This document shows, piece by piece, positions 18,598-29,100 of a stretch of 64,000 nt of DNA (the first letter of the stretch is position 1; each line of letters starts with the position of its first letter). Below the pieces are notes generated by a model that did no database searches, had not been told where the DNA came from, and saw nothing but the letters and a program-made list of their open reading frames with translations. The translations under genes and the position numbers were made by a program. Origin of the DNA: Candidatus Defluviibacterium haderslevense (GTDB taxonomy: Bacteria; Bacteroidota; Bacteroidia; Chitinophagales; Saprospiraceae); contig JADJRL010000003.1 in the NCBI GenBank assembly GCA_016712225.1, forward strand, positions 1,308,501 through 1,372,500, read 5' to 3'.

Positions 18598-19704
18598 TTA
18601 CTTTTGCGCCTTATTATATAAATAAAGTGCAACAAATGAAAATACAAAATTTGGAATCCATACAGCCACAATAGGTGGCATTATTTCATTGTTGGCAAAA
18701 GTAAGCGATAATTTAGATAAAAAAATGAAAACAACCCCTAAAATGATACCAAATGCCAGATGCAATCCTAATCCTCCCCTAACTTTTCTTGTTGCAATAC
18801 AAGCACCAATAATACTTAAAATAAGTGTGGTAAAAGGATCAGCTGTTCTTCTGTGTTTTTCAACTTCATACAATCTAGTAATTCCTGAACCTTTTTCTTG
18901 TTCACGAATAATAAATTGGTTTAATTCTGCCGTTGGCATCATATCCTTCTTATTGGTTAAAATTACAAAATCCGATACCTGTAAGTTGATAGAACTATCC
19001 AGTTTTTCACCCCTAAAAACATCAAAAGTTTCAGAACTATCTATAAAAGTCCTTATTTCATAGTCACTAATTTCCCAAATATGAGGTAGTGATTTCCATT
19101 TTATTTGTCTTGCCGTTAATATTTGAACTACTTTAGTGTCTTCGTATTTCCTTAGTTGAAAATCGGTCCCACTTGAATCATATACTTGAAAATAATGGAT
19201 AAATGCTTCAACATTAGGAGCAACATAAATGTGTACATTTTTATCTTTTTGATAAATGTTACCTGATTTTATATATTTATTTTCAAAATTCTTCAATGTC
19301 TTATTGCCTCTTGGAACCACGATGTGATTGCCAATTAAATGTATCAACGTAAAAAGAGATGCAGCCAAAACAAAGGGTTTCAAGATTCGTTTAAACGAAA
19401 TTCCTGCACTTAGCATTGGAATGATTTCTGTCTGATCAGCCATTCTGGCGGTAAAAAAAATCACCGTTATTAATGCATACAATGGGAATAACAAGGAGTT
19501 AATCCAAGGAATAAAATTGAAATAATAATCTCTGGTGATTTCCCAAAATCCTATATTCTTAGATATAAATTTTTCAATTCTTTCAGCTAAATCAAATACT
19601 ACTGCAACCACAGATAATAAAATAAGCGTAAACAGAAATGTCGTCACATATTTTCCTATGATATAACGATCTAATATGGACAATTTAAATAATCCCTTAA
19701 TCAT
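18598..19704 (-). CDS. YjgP/YjgQ-family (LptF/LptG-type) permease
   Basis: 368 residues from the ATG at 19704, which overlaps the tgt stop codon by one base (TAATG), implying translational coupling. The protein starts LDRYIIGKYVTTFLFTLILL, the typical first helix of LptF/LptG. It has about three N-terminal helices, a beta-jellyroll-like periplasmic region (residues ~135-265) and three C-terminal helices. In the Lpt system such proteins pair with the LptB ATPase to extract lipopolysaccharide from the inner membrane and pass it to the periplasmic bridge. Whether this copy corresponds to LptF or LptG cannot be settled here, so no symbol is given. It is the last gene of the run rodA-tgt-lpt on the minus strand. 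Confidence 0.88.
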   Translation of the reverse strand: MIKGLFKLSILDRYIIGKYVTTFLFTLILLSVVAVVFDLAERIEKFISKNIGFWEITRDYYFNFIPWINSLLFPLYALITVIFFTARMADQTEIIPMLSAGISFKRILKPFVLAASLFTLIHLIGNHIVVPRGNKTLKNFENKYIKSGNIYQKDKNVHIYVAPNVEAFIHYFQVYDSSGTDFQLRKYEDTKVVQILTARQIKWKSLPHIWEISDYEIRTFIDSSETFDVFRGEKLDSSINLQVSDFVILTNKKDMMPTAELNQFIIREQEKGSGITRLYEVEKHRRTADPFTTLILSIIGACIATRKVRGGLGLHLAFGIILGVVFIFLSKLSLTFANNEIMPPIVAVWIPNFVFSFVALYLYNKAQK

Positions 19705-20837
19705 TATAATCTTCTTGTTATCTTGGAAAGAATCTCGTCTTTCCAAATTGTAAAATTATTCTTAAGTATTTCTTCCCTAGCCGAATTAACCAACCACAAA
19801 TAAAAAGATAAATTTTGCAAACTTGCCAACTGGGACCCAAGCATTTCACCAGACATGAATAAATGACGTAAATAAGCCTTGGAATGCACTTGACTTGTTA
19901 CTAATCCTAGTTCTTCGTCTAATGGACTAAAATCATCCTTCCATTTTTTATTTCTAATATTAATTATGCCCTGACTCGTATAAATAATTCCATGCCTTCC
20001 ATTACGTGTTGGTAAGACACAATCAAAAAAATCGATTCCTAATGCAATACATTCTAGTATATTTCTTGGAGTTCCAACGCCCATTAAATATCTCCCACTC
20101 TCAGGCAGAAGAACATCTGTACATATATCTACATATTTATATAAATCCTCTTCAGGTTCTCCTACTGACAATCCTCCAATTGCATAAATGGGACATTGAT
20201 ATTGATTATTAAATAATATTGATTCCCTTCTTAAATCTTCAAACAATGATCCTTGAGCTATTGGAACAAATATTTGATCATGCTGATAGATGGGTTGTGT
20301 TCGTTCCATTTGAATGATACCTCGCTCTAACCAATTTTTAGTAATTTTTAAGGACTTCTCTGCATATTTTCTTGTACAGGGATACGGCGTACATTCATCA
20401 AGGGCCATCATGATATCAGAACCAATAATTCGTTGAATATCAACTACAGATTCAGGTGTAAAGAATTGTTTCGAGCCATCTATATGCGAAAAAAAAGTAA
20501 CACCTTCGTTTGTAATTTTTCTGCGAGAGCTTAATGAAAATATTTGATATCCTCCACTGTCTGTTAAAAGTGGTTTATCCCAATTTATAAATTTGTGAAT
20601 CCCACCAGCTTTGGCCATAATATCCATACCTGGTCTTAAAAATAAATGATACGTATTTGCTAGAATAATTTGAGCCCTGACTTGATCTTTTAACTCTTTT
20701 TGATGTACACCTTTGACAGTTCCTAGTGTACCAACTGGCATAAAAATAGGAGTTTCAATACTTCCATGATCAGTAATCAATGTTCCTGCTCTGGCCTTTG
20801 AATGAGGATCTTTATGGTTTAAATTAAATTGAATCAT
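19704..20837 (-). CDS. tgt: Queuine tRNA-ribosyltransferase Tgt, lacking the usual zinc ligands
   Basis: 377 residues. Tgt exchanges guanine 34 of tRNAs with GUN anticodons for preQ1 in the queuosine pathway. Catalytic parts are intact: Asp93 in LTDSGGYQIFSL, GGLSVGE at 221-227, and the nucleophile Asp272 in FFDCVLPTRNGRHG. The C-terminal zinc site is not: where CxCxxC is expected there are Leu310, Leu312 and Ser315, and the fourth ligand His is Gln341 (SLQNLSFY). The surrounding fold (SKAYLRHLFMSGEMLG) is well conserved, so this looks like loss of zinc binding in a working enzyme rather than decay. It follows rodA by 6 bases and overlaps the permease start. queG at 45001 acts later in the same pathway. 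Confidence 0.93.
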   Translation of the reverse strand: MIQFNLNHKDPHSKARAGTLITDHGSIETPIFMPVGTLGTVKGVHQKELKDQVRAQIILANTYHLFLRPGMDIMAKAGGIHKFINWDKPLLTDSGGYQIFSLSSRRKITNEGVTFFSHIDGSKQFFTPESVVDIQRIIGSDIMMALDECTPYPCTRKYAEKSLKITKNWLERGIIQMERTQPIYQHDQIFVPIAQGSLFEDLRRESILFNNQYQCPIYAIGGLSVGEPEEDLYKYVDICTDVLLPESGRYLMGVGTPRNILECIALGIDFFDCVLPTRNGRHGIIYTSQGIINIRNKKWKDDFSPLDEELGLVTSQVHSKAYLRHLFMSGEMLGSQLASLQNLSFYLWLVNSAREEILKNNFTIWKDEILSKITRRL

Positions 20838-20843
20838 ACTTAT

Positions 20844-22229
20844 TTACTTCGTCTGCATTCGAATAAAAACACCTAACATTAATGAAAAACCAATTAATGA
20901 TGAGCCCCCTTTACTTATAAATGGCAATGGAATTCCAATAATGGGCATTAACCCCAAGGTCATACCTATATTAATTAAAACATGTATAAAAATCAATCCC
21001 GCTAAACATATCCCAAAATGACTTATAAATTTATTTGATTCTTGTTCGCTTCGTTGCAGTATTCTCCATATTAGTAGGATATACAATAATATAACTATAC
21101 TACTTCCAACAAAACCTTGCTCTTCTCCTATAGTGCTGAAAATAAAATCAGTTGATTGCTCAGGTACAAATTTTAACTTCGTCATATTTCCATTCATGAA
21201 CCCCCTTCCAAAAAAACCACCCGAACCAATAGCAACTTTAGATTGTAGTACATTATACAAAGATCCTCTAGGATCACATTCCTCAGGTTTTAACCAAACT
21301 TTAATACGTTCTTGTTGATGAGCCTCCAAACCTTCAAATAATTTAATGGAACTTATCGCAAAAAGACATAAACCAATAATACCAATTGGCATGATAAATA
21401 CCAATTTTTCTTGCCTGCCTTTCCATAATAATATTAGAGACAGTAGGAGTGCCCCAATAGCAAGGGATAGGCCTAATATTTGATTATATAAAATAAAAAC
21501 AGTGAGAATAGTTATTACAGAAATAATTAATAAGGGCCATTGAAATTTAAAAGATTTAAAATAAAACCAGCTAAAAATAATAGCTAAAACCAATAATGAA
21601 AAAATAACAAAAATTAATGGAAAAATAAAAGTTGTAATAAAAACTATGATACATAAAATAAAAGCAAGATAAAAAAGCGGACTGAACCCTTCGATAAATA
21701 ATAGGATAAAAAAAGAAAAAAACGTTAATGCGGATCCTGCATCAGGTTGTAATAAAATAAAAAATATTGGAGTAAAAATAATAAAAACTGAAATCCACAG
21801 ATAACTTGTTGTTTTAAGATTTACTTTGAAGTAAGATAGAAAGCTAGACAAAGCTAATGCCGTTCCAAATTTTGCGATTTCAGCCGGTTGGAATGAAAAA
21901 CCACCAAACACAAACCAAGCTTTTGCGCCTTTTATCTCACTTCCAAATATGAGTACTAAAAACAATAAAAATATACCTATACCGTAAAAAATATAAGCAA
22001 ATGTGTGCCAAAACTTACTATTAATATACAAACTAGATAGAAAAACACTAACCGCTACTACAACATATATGGTTTGCTTGGTAATTGGAACTGAAGCATC
22101 TAAAAAATCTACTTCGACATTATAACTATACGTAGCAGCATAAATTGCGAACCAACCAATAATTAATAGACTGATATATATACCAATAATAATCCAATCA
22201 TACCCACTTTTCCTATTGGAATTATACAT
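20844..22229 (-). CDS. rodA: Rod-shape/peptidoglycan polymerase RodA (SEDS family)
   Basis: 461 residues with about ten or more transmembrane helices. SEDS-family features are the GAKAWFVFGGFSFQPAEIAK segment, LLQPDAGSALTF, an AIGSGGFFGRGF loop, VPEQSTDFIFSTIGEEQGF and the terminal GIPLPFISKGGSS motif. The family polymerises lipid II glycan strands with a class B penicillin-binding protein; RodA rather than FtsW is favoured by the Lys/Gly-rich loop and by its position outside a division cluster. A helix-rich insertion (residues ~190-270) makes it somewhat longer than the usual ~370-430 residues. It is in a tight minus-strand run with tgt and the Lpt permease. Confidence 0.88.
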   Translation of the reverse strand: MYNSNRKSGYDWIIIGIYISLLIIGWFAIYAATYSYNVEVDFLDASVPITKQTIYVVVAVSVFLSSLYINSKFWHTFAYIFYGIGIFLLFLVLIFGSEIKGAKAWFVFGGFSFQPAEIAKFGTALALSSFLSYFKVNLKTTSYLWISVFIIFTPIFFILLQPDAGSALTFFSFFILLFIEGFSPLFYLAFILCIIVFITTFIFPLIFVIFSLLVLAIIFSWFYFKSFKFQWPLLIISVITILTVFILYNQILGLSLAIGALLLSLILLWKGRQEKLVFIMPIGIIGLCLFAISSIKLFEGLEAHQQERIKVWLKPEECDPRGSLYNVLQSKVAIGSGGFFGRGFMNGNMTKLKFVPEQSTDFIFSTIGEEQGFVGSSIVILLYILLIWRILQRSEQESNKFISHFGICLAGLIFIHVLINIGMTLGLMPIIGIPLPFISKGGSSLIGFSLMLGVFIRMQTK

Positions 22230-22271
22230 TTATTAAAATCACAGTATTTATTAAATAAACGCTAATTATAC

Positions 22272-22661
22272 TCATAATTCATCATAAGCTATTTTATCTA
22301 TCGATAAAAAAGCAGTCGGAAATTTTTTCTTCACATTTTCCAATACAAATGCTGCATCATTTCGATTTGTAAAAGCCCCTGCTTTTAATTGATAATAAGG
22401 TTCCTTATAGTCCCATTTTACCTTATAGTTAAAATTTTTTTGAAACATGATTTTACTTTCTTCCATTTGCCTTCTATCAGCTGTTGATATAACTGTAATT
22501 CGCCATCCCGAAAAGTGAGTTATACTTCTGTTAATTCTAACATATTGATTCATTATACCTTTTATCTGTGGGTCCTCATTAACCTGAATTCCAGATTGAG
22601 CTATTAAACTTGAATCAACAAATGATAAAAATAAAATGATAAATAAGACTAAGCCTTTCAT
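22272..22661 (-). CDS. Small exported SPOR-domain protein
   Basis: 129 residues. A signal peptide covers about 1-21 (ends SLIAQ). The remainder is a single SPOR-like domain: GWRITVISTADRRQMEESK, then YYQLKAGAFTNRNDAAFVLENVKKKFP, the second half matching the typical Y-x-V-x-x-G-x-F pattern of SPOR repeats. SPOR domains bind peptidoglycan strands stripped of stem peptides, often at the septum. Being 42 bases upstream of rodA on the same strand, it may be co-transcribed with this cell-wall gene and help cell-wall remodelling (inference). Confidence 0.75.
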   Translation of the reverse strand: MKGLVLFIILFLSFVDSSLIAQSGIQVNEDPQIKGIMNQYVRINRSITHFSGWRITVISTADRRQMEESKIMFQKNFNYKVKWDYKEPYYQLKAGAFTNRNDAAFVLENVKKKFPTAFLSIDKIAYDEL

Positions 22662-22706
22662 ATTTAAATATTAATTCATCCTTAAAGTTAGTTAAAACAA
22701 AAGAAA

Positions 22707-25700
22707 TTATTCCTGACCATGGCAATTTTTAAATTTTTTTCCACTTCCACATGGACAAGCATCATTTCTTCCGATCTTAGGACTTGTATTTCTAACGGTT
22801 TGTATTTGTGGAATTGATTCTCGACCTGCACGTTCTGCAGCACGTCTCATGTTTTCTTCTTCTACACTTTTATTGGTACGAACTTTACTCAAATCTGTTT
22901 TTTGTTGTTTTGCTTCGTGTACTTCCTGATTAATATTAATCATTAACTTCCCTTTGGATAAATAAGAAGTAATTTCTTGATTCATTTTATAAACTAATTG
23001 TTCGAAAAGTTTATAAGCTTCCATTTTATATATAACTAATGGGTCCTTTTGTTCGAATGATGCACTTTGAACAGATTCTTTTAACTCATCCATATTTCTT
23101 AAATGCTCTTTCCAATTCGAATCCAGTATACTTAATGCTATAGATTGTTCAATGTCTCGCATTATTGTAATTCCATTAGATTTAACAGTTCGTTCAAGCT
23201 CGGCTGCAATCGGTAGTGGTTCTCTTGTCTCATCAACATAGGGCACTACTATTCGTTGATACCTATGTCGCTCTTTATTATATACATCTTGGATAACAGG
23301 AAATAATATTTCTTTAATATGGCTCTCTTTCTGTCTATAAAAATTATAAAATTGATTGGTATATAAATTCGCCACTTCATGCTGTGATGATTCCAAAAAA
23401 TAACTTGAATCTAATTCAGGTTCAAATCCTAACATTCCTATGGAATCATTTACAAATCCTTCATAATTATTGGATACCTTATTGTTTGTTACGATAGTTT
23501 CTAATGTGGAATTGAACATATAACTTAAATCTACCGCTAGACGATCACCATATAATGCATGATTGCGCTTTTTATAAATAGCTTCTCGCTGTATGTTCAT
23601 GACATCATCATATTCCAACAATCGCTTTCTCATTCCAAAATTGTTTTCTTCAACCTTCTTTTGAGCTCGTTCAATTGATTTTGTCACCATAGAATGTTGC
23701 ATTACTTCTCCCTCCTTGTGACCGAGCTTATCCATTATCCCTGTAATTCGATCTGAATTAAATAATCTCATTAAATTATCTTCAAAGGATACAAAAAATT
23801 GAGAAGAACCTGGATCTCCTTGTCTTCCAGCTCGACCTCTTAACTGTCTATCAACTCGTCTTGATTCATGTCGTTCGGTTCCTATAATGGCTAAACCACC
23901 GGCTTCTTTAACGGCATGTGAAATTTTAATATCCGTACCTCTACCTGCCATATTTGTTGCAATCGTTACCTTACCAGGATTTCCTGCTTCAGCAATAATT
24001 TCAGCTTCTCTTTGGTGCTGTTTTGCATTCAAAACATTATGTGAAATGCCCCTTAATTGCAGCATTCTACTTAATTTTTCAGATATATCTACTGAAGTCG
24101 TACCAACGAGCACCGGTCTACCTTCTAAAACACATTTTTCAATTTCTTCAATGACAGCATTAAATTTTTCTCGAGCAGTTTTGTAAACTAAATCTTCTCT
24201 ATCATCACGAATGATTTTTCTGTTTGTAGGAATAACCACAACATCTAGCTTATATATTTGCCAAAATTCTCCTGCCTCGGTTTCAGCAGTACCTGTCATA
24301 CCAGCTAATTTATGGTACATCCTAAAATAATTCTGCAAAGTAACGGTAGCATAAGTTTGGGTCAATTCACCAACTTTTACATTTTCTTTTGCTTCAAGGG
24401 CCTGATGTAAACCATCTGAATATCGCCTTCCTTCCAACATACGGCCTGTCCCCTCATCAACGATTTTAACGTCTCCATCAATAACCACATATTCTTCATC
24501 TTTTTCAAATAATGTATACGCTTTTAATAGTTGACTAACACAGTGCAATCGCTGTGACTTAATTGCATAATCATTTAATATTTTTTCTTTTTTTCTTGTG
24601 ATTTCTTCTTTTGTAAATGACACATCCAAATCGATTTTATGCAATGCATCAGATAAATCAGGTATTATAAAAAAATTTGGATCTGATTCCCCTTTAGATA
24701 AATAATCTTCGCCACGAGCTGTCAAATCAACTTGTCGGTTTTTTTCATCAATGCTAAAAAGTAAAGGTTCATCTGCAGTTTTCATATGCTTGTTTTGTTC
24801 CTGCATATAAAAATTTTCGGTCTTCTGAAGAATATTACGAATTCCGTCTTCACTAAGGAATTTAATTAATGGCCTGGATTTCGGCATAGCTCTATAAGTT
24901 CTTAATAAAGCTAGACCCCCTTCGCCTTCTGCTTGCCCAATTTTACCTTCGGCAATTAATTTTTTGGCATCTATGAGAAATTGACTTGCTATTTTTCGTT
25001 GTTCGTTAATTAATCGTTCCACCTTAGGTTTCAAAGTATTATACTCTTCACTCTCATCGTTCAATTCTACAGGGCCTGATATTATTAAAGGGGTTCGGGC
25101 ATCATCAATTAACACACTATCCACCTCATCAACCATTGCAAAATGGTGCTTCTTTTGAACTTTTTCTTCAACAGATCGCACCATATTATCCCTAAGATAA
25201 TCAAATCCGAATTCATTATTTGTCCCATAAGTAATATCACATTCATAAGCTTTCCGCCTTTGAATTGAATGCGACTTGTACTTGTCTATACAGTCTACAC
25301 TTAATTGTAGAAATTCAAATATTGGGCCAACCCATTCCGAGTCTCTTTTAGCCAAATAATCATTAACTGTTATGATATGCACCCCTTCAGCCGTCAAACC
25401 ATTCAAATAAGCTGGCAGTGTAGCAACCAAAGTTTTTCCTTCACCAGTACCCATTTCAGCTATTTTTCCATCATGCAGTACCTTTCCACCTATAAGTTGG
25501 ACATCATAATGTACCATATTCCAAGTTATCTCACCCCCAGCTGCGGTCCATTTATTGGCATATACTGCTTTCCCATCTGAAGTTAATTTAATATAATTTC
25601 TATCTATTGCTAATTCACGATCTTTATCTGTGGCTGTAACTTCAATTTCAGAATTATTTGTAAAACGAACAGCTGTTTCTTTAACAACTGCAAATGCTTC

Positions 25701-26021
25701 AGGTAAAATTTCAAGTAAAATTTCCTCAATTTGCTTATCACGTTCCTTATTCTGTTTATCGATTTCATTATATAGGTCTTCTTTATTGTGTATATCTGAT
25801 TCTAATTCAGACCTTGTTTTTAGTTCATCTATATGATTGTCAATGTCCGTTAAATAGTCTTTTATACGACTTCGAAACTCCAAAGTTTTATTTCTTAATT
25901 GATCATTTGTCAATTCTGAATATTGATCTTGATAAGCGTTAATTTTATCAATGATCGGGCTGTATTCTTTAACATCACGGTCTTGTTTAGTTCCAAAGAC
26001 CTTTTTTAGAAAATTAAACAT
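22707..26021 (-). CDS. secA: Preprotein translocase ATPase SecA
   Basis: 1104 residues, the long form normal for Bacteroidota. SecA drives preproteins through SecYEG across the inner membrane. Walker A is GTGEGKT at 191-197; the DEVD box is at 298-301 followed by LIDDARTPLIISG. NBD2 shows VLVGTTSVDISEKLS and TNMAGRGTDI. The C-terminus carries a SEC-C zinc motif (Cys1089, Cys1091, Cys1100, His1101) that binds zinc and SecB or ribosomes. An insert of about 100 residues in NBD1 (~350-440) is lineage-typical. It has a good candidate promoter 22 bases upstream. Its neighbour sprA acts in the second, outer-membrane step of secretion. Confidence 0.97.
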   Translation of the reverse strand: MFNFLKKVFGTKQDRDVKEYSPIIDKINAYQDQYSELTNDQLRNKTLEFRSRIKDYLTDIDNHIDELKTRSELESDIHNKEDLYNEIDKQNKERDKQIEEILLEILPEAFAVVKETAVRFTNNSEIEVTATDKDRELAIDRNYIKLTSDGKAVYANKWTAAGGEITWNMVHYDVQLIGGKVLHDGKIAEMGTGEGKTLVATLPAYLNGLTAEGVHIITVNDYLAKRDSEWVGPIFEFLQLSVDCIDKYKSHSIQRRKAYECDITYGTNNEFGFDYLRDNMVRSVEEKVQKKHHFAMVDEVDSVLIDDARTPLIISGPVELNDESEEYNTLKPKVERLINEQRKIASQFLIDAKKLIAEGKIGQAEGEGGLALLRTYRAMPKSRPLIKFLSEDGIRNILQKTENFYMQEQNKHMKTADEPLLFSIDEKNRQVDLTARGEDYLSKGESDPNFFIIPDLSDALHKIDLDVSFTKEEITRKKEKILNDYAIKSQRLHCVSQLLKAYTLFEKDEEYVVIDGDVKIVDEGTGRMLEGRRYSDGLHQALEAKENVKVGELTQTYATVTLQNYFRMYHKLAGMTGTAETEAGEFWQIYKLDVVVIPTNRKIIRDDREDLVYKTAREKFNAVIEEIEKCVLEGRPVLVGTTSVDISEKLSRMLQLRGISHNVLNAKQHQREAEIIAEAGNPGKVTIATNMAGRGTDIKISHAVKEAGGLAIIGTERHESRRVDRQLRGRAGRQGDPGSSQFFVSFEDNLMRLFNSDRITGIMDKLGHKEGEVMQHSMVTKSIERAQKKVEENNFGMRKRLLEYDDVMNIQREAIYKKRNHALYGDRLAVDLSYMFNSTLETIVTNNKVSNNYEGFVNDSIGMLGFEPELDSSYFLESSQHEVANLYTNQFYNFYRQKESHIKEILFPVIQDVYNKERHRYQRIVVPYVDETREPLPIAAELERTVKSNGITIMRDIEQSIALSILDSNWKEHLRNMDELKESVQSASFEQKDPLVIYKMEAYKLFEQLVYKMNQEITSYLSKGKLMININQEVHEAKQQKTDLSKVRTNKSVEEENMRRAAERAGRESIPQIQTVRNTSPKIGRNDACPCGSGKKFKNCHGQE

Positions 26022-26043
26022 AATAGTATAGGTATAAGATTTG

Positions 26044-26070
26044 CAAAAATAATGGAATATATGTTGCCAA
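26044..26070 (-). promoter_or_regulatory. Candidate secA promoter (TTG-N16-TATTTTTG)
   Basis: On the minus strand TATTTTTG (26051-26044) lies 22 bases before the secA ATG; a TTG (26070-26068) is 16 bases upstream, close to the 17-23 spacing known for Bacteroidota promoters. Confidence 0.55.
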
Positions 26071-26085
26071 TTAGGATAAATATCT

Positions 26086-26127
26086 CATAAACCATACCAT
26101 TAGATGGTTTATGACATAATGTCATAA
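26086..26127. repeat. Two overlapping inverted repeats between sprA and secA
   Basis: CATAAACCAT (26086-26095) pairs with ATGGTTTATG (26104-26113), and TTATGACAT (26109-26117) pairs with ATGTCATAA (26119-26127). The two structures share bases 26109-26113, so they cannot form at once. They may act as the sprA terminator, as an operator upstream of the secA promoter, or as a switch; no T-run follows on the minus strand. Confidence 0.5.
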
Positions 26128-26168
26128 ATTTCTAATAAATTGGAATAGATTTTCTTATTTATAATCCA

Positions 26169-29100
26169 TCAATTCAATAAAAACTGAATTGTTATACCCC
26201 CATTATAGCTAAGCGTTTTGTATTGTCCAGATGCATATGGCGTCTGTTTTCTATAATCTAAAAATATTTTTAAATTTAGATTTTTGTTGACATTATATAG
26301 TACTGAAGGAGAAATGCTTATAGTTTTTGAACCATTGATCACCTGACTTTTTGTATTATCATCTAGCACATGGATTTTAGTAATGTCGTCCTGAATACCA
26401 ATATCAAGATTAAATTGCATATCATTACCCTTGGGTTTAATTGCAGTTTCTTCTAATGGATCACCTTTCTTCTTTTTACTTTTCTTATTAAGTTTTTTCT
26501 CTTTTTTAACTCCAGGCAAGAAATTCAAATAGACATTTTTTAACACATATCCGGCTTTAAATGTATAGTTCTTTGTATTTCGCTCATCCAATTGTCCATC
26601 TATAGCACTTTTCAATTGTAAATTTCGATTCCGATTAACATCCAAACCAAGTTCTATTCCCCCTTTAGTTTTAATATTTACTCCAATCAATGGACTAAAT
26701 GATTCATTAATAGATACTTCGGGAATTTCCAATTTAGCAAAATATGAACCATTTAAAGTGTCCTGTTTTCTGGTCGTTGGTAATCCATTTTGGTCTTCTT
26801 TATAATCCAGATTCGTTCTATAACTATTCATAGACATTTTATTACTATAAGCATGTCGTATGCTGAAATCTTGGAATAAATTTTTCATAAGCCCCAATCT
26901 GGATAATCCAGTATAATTAATTTGCCAATTTGGAAGTGGTATCGTTTTAAATACATTCAGATTCACTTTGTCTGGATCTGTTTTAGTATAAGTTGCCAAA
27001 AATGCTGGAAGGATGACATCCTGATGATCTCCAAGGAATCCATCTCTATATTGAGGACTATTCTTACTTGGATTGGTAATACCATACTGGTCTCCAATTC
27101 TCTTTGATATTTTCGTTCTATTATTAGAAAATTCTTCAAAAACTTTGTCTATGTCTTTATTAAATAAAGTTTGAACAGAAATATATGTTATCGTGTATTG
27201 ACCATTATCAAATGGCGTAAAATGTTGAAAAGCAAAATCAGGAGTACCAAATACCTCATCTCTCTTAAATGCTTCAGTATGATCTTTTACATAATTGCGA
27301 TCTATATTCAAATCAATATTAAATTCCTTGAATAATTCTAATTTTAGTTTTGCACTTCCTGTGGTGCTTTTCCTTTGAATCATCTCTCGACTAAAAAATT
27401 TATTCGGAGAAATCCAACCTTTTGCCGCTGCTTGATCCAACCATTTACCCTTACTAAAGTCTGGTTGAAAACCCGCAACAAAATCCCATCCAGGTGCACT
27501 AAAGCTTTTATTCATTCCAAGTAATTCTGTGTTTTGCATAAACCCTGGAATAATGGTTGATTTATTTTCAGAATAGTTGAGTTGAATTTTGCGCACCAAT
27601 AATAATGGTCGAACAACAACTTTCTCCAATATACTCAGTTCTCTAGGTGTATCTTGTTGTTTATCCTTTCCATTCAATTTATCTTTTTTATTAGAAGGCT
27701 TAACAGGGGTTCTATTTTGGGAATTTCTAAATCTTCCAGAAGAACTATTTTCTCCATTAATTCTCTTAAAATATTTTATCTTATTATAAAAATTAACTAA
27801 ATTAAATTCACCACTAACAGATAAATTCTGCCCATTTCCAATCACACTTCCGAGTGTATCAATAGAATTCAAAGATCCAGCAGACCAACTATAATTAGCA
27901 GCATACTGCCCTCTCACTTGAACCCAATCTAAAAATGGAATAGACCTGGTTGGCAATGAATAAGATAATGTCATAGTGTGTCTATAATCTTTTGTCCTAC
28001 CGAAATTACTAATATTTTTTCTAACAAATGGTTTTTTATCTTCAACAGAAGCAACTCTATTTGTTAATGGATTTATATAACCTTGTTTAAGCGGATTGTA
28101 GGTAATTTCGTCAACGATTGCATCATTTTGAGCTGTAAAATTAAATTTCAACAGTCTCGTGAAATCCCAATTCAAAGTATAATCTCTTCCCCATCCAAAT
28201 TTTACATCCTCCCATGTACTATATTTTGGTGCTGCGAAACGATACACTCTTTTTCCATATTTTCTATCTAAATTATTCCTAACTGAAAGTGAATTGGGTA
28301 TTAAATTAAAATTAAAATCTGAAATGATTTTCAAATTTTTATTTTTTACAATTTTTTTGAATGGTTCAATATATTTAGGTGTCAAACTGAAATTATAATC
28401 AATACTACCTTGCTTGGTTTGTAGTTTATCCTCGGAAACAACTGGATTATGTTTTAACGATGTGGATTGACCATAACTTAAACTAATGTTTTCAATGTCC
28501 CATGGCTTGGCCTTACTATTTCCAGTTTTATTTCTTCTAACATTGTTGAATGCAAAACTTCTCGTTTCTGCATAATCTATGGCTCTATCTTTAATGGAAT
28601 CCCTTTCCGATTTTCCTGCTGCTGAATTTAATTTATCCTTCAACTTGACATCTGTATCATTAGGATCATATTGGGGAGTTCTTGTTCCACTGGAATATTG
28701 AGCGCTAAAGGGTAATGCAATATTTACTTTTTTGGGAATAAATTTTCCTAACTCCAATGTTGTAGTAGCATCATATTGTAGGATCTCATCTAATGCTCTT
28801 TGATCTAACTTCTGATCTAAGCCTCCCCATCCTACAGTGGAATAATTACCGGCCATACTGATAGAGCCTAAATCTGCTAATTGCAATTCTCCTCTTGCAA
28901 CTGTAGCAAAACCACCTTTTTCGTCCAGTCCTATTAATCTCAATTCATTAAACCAAACTTCAAGATCCGTAAATGCTTGATTCGTACTATTTCTCATTCC
29001 CATTTGTACACCTCTAACTAAACCAATTGTTGGGTTTCCTTTTATTGTTACTCTATTATTTGGTTTATCAGGGTCAGCCATTGAAAAAGAATCTAATACT

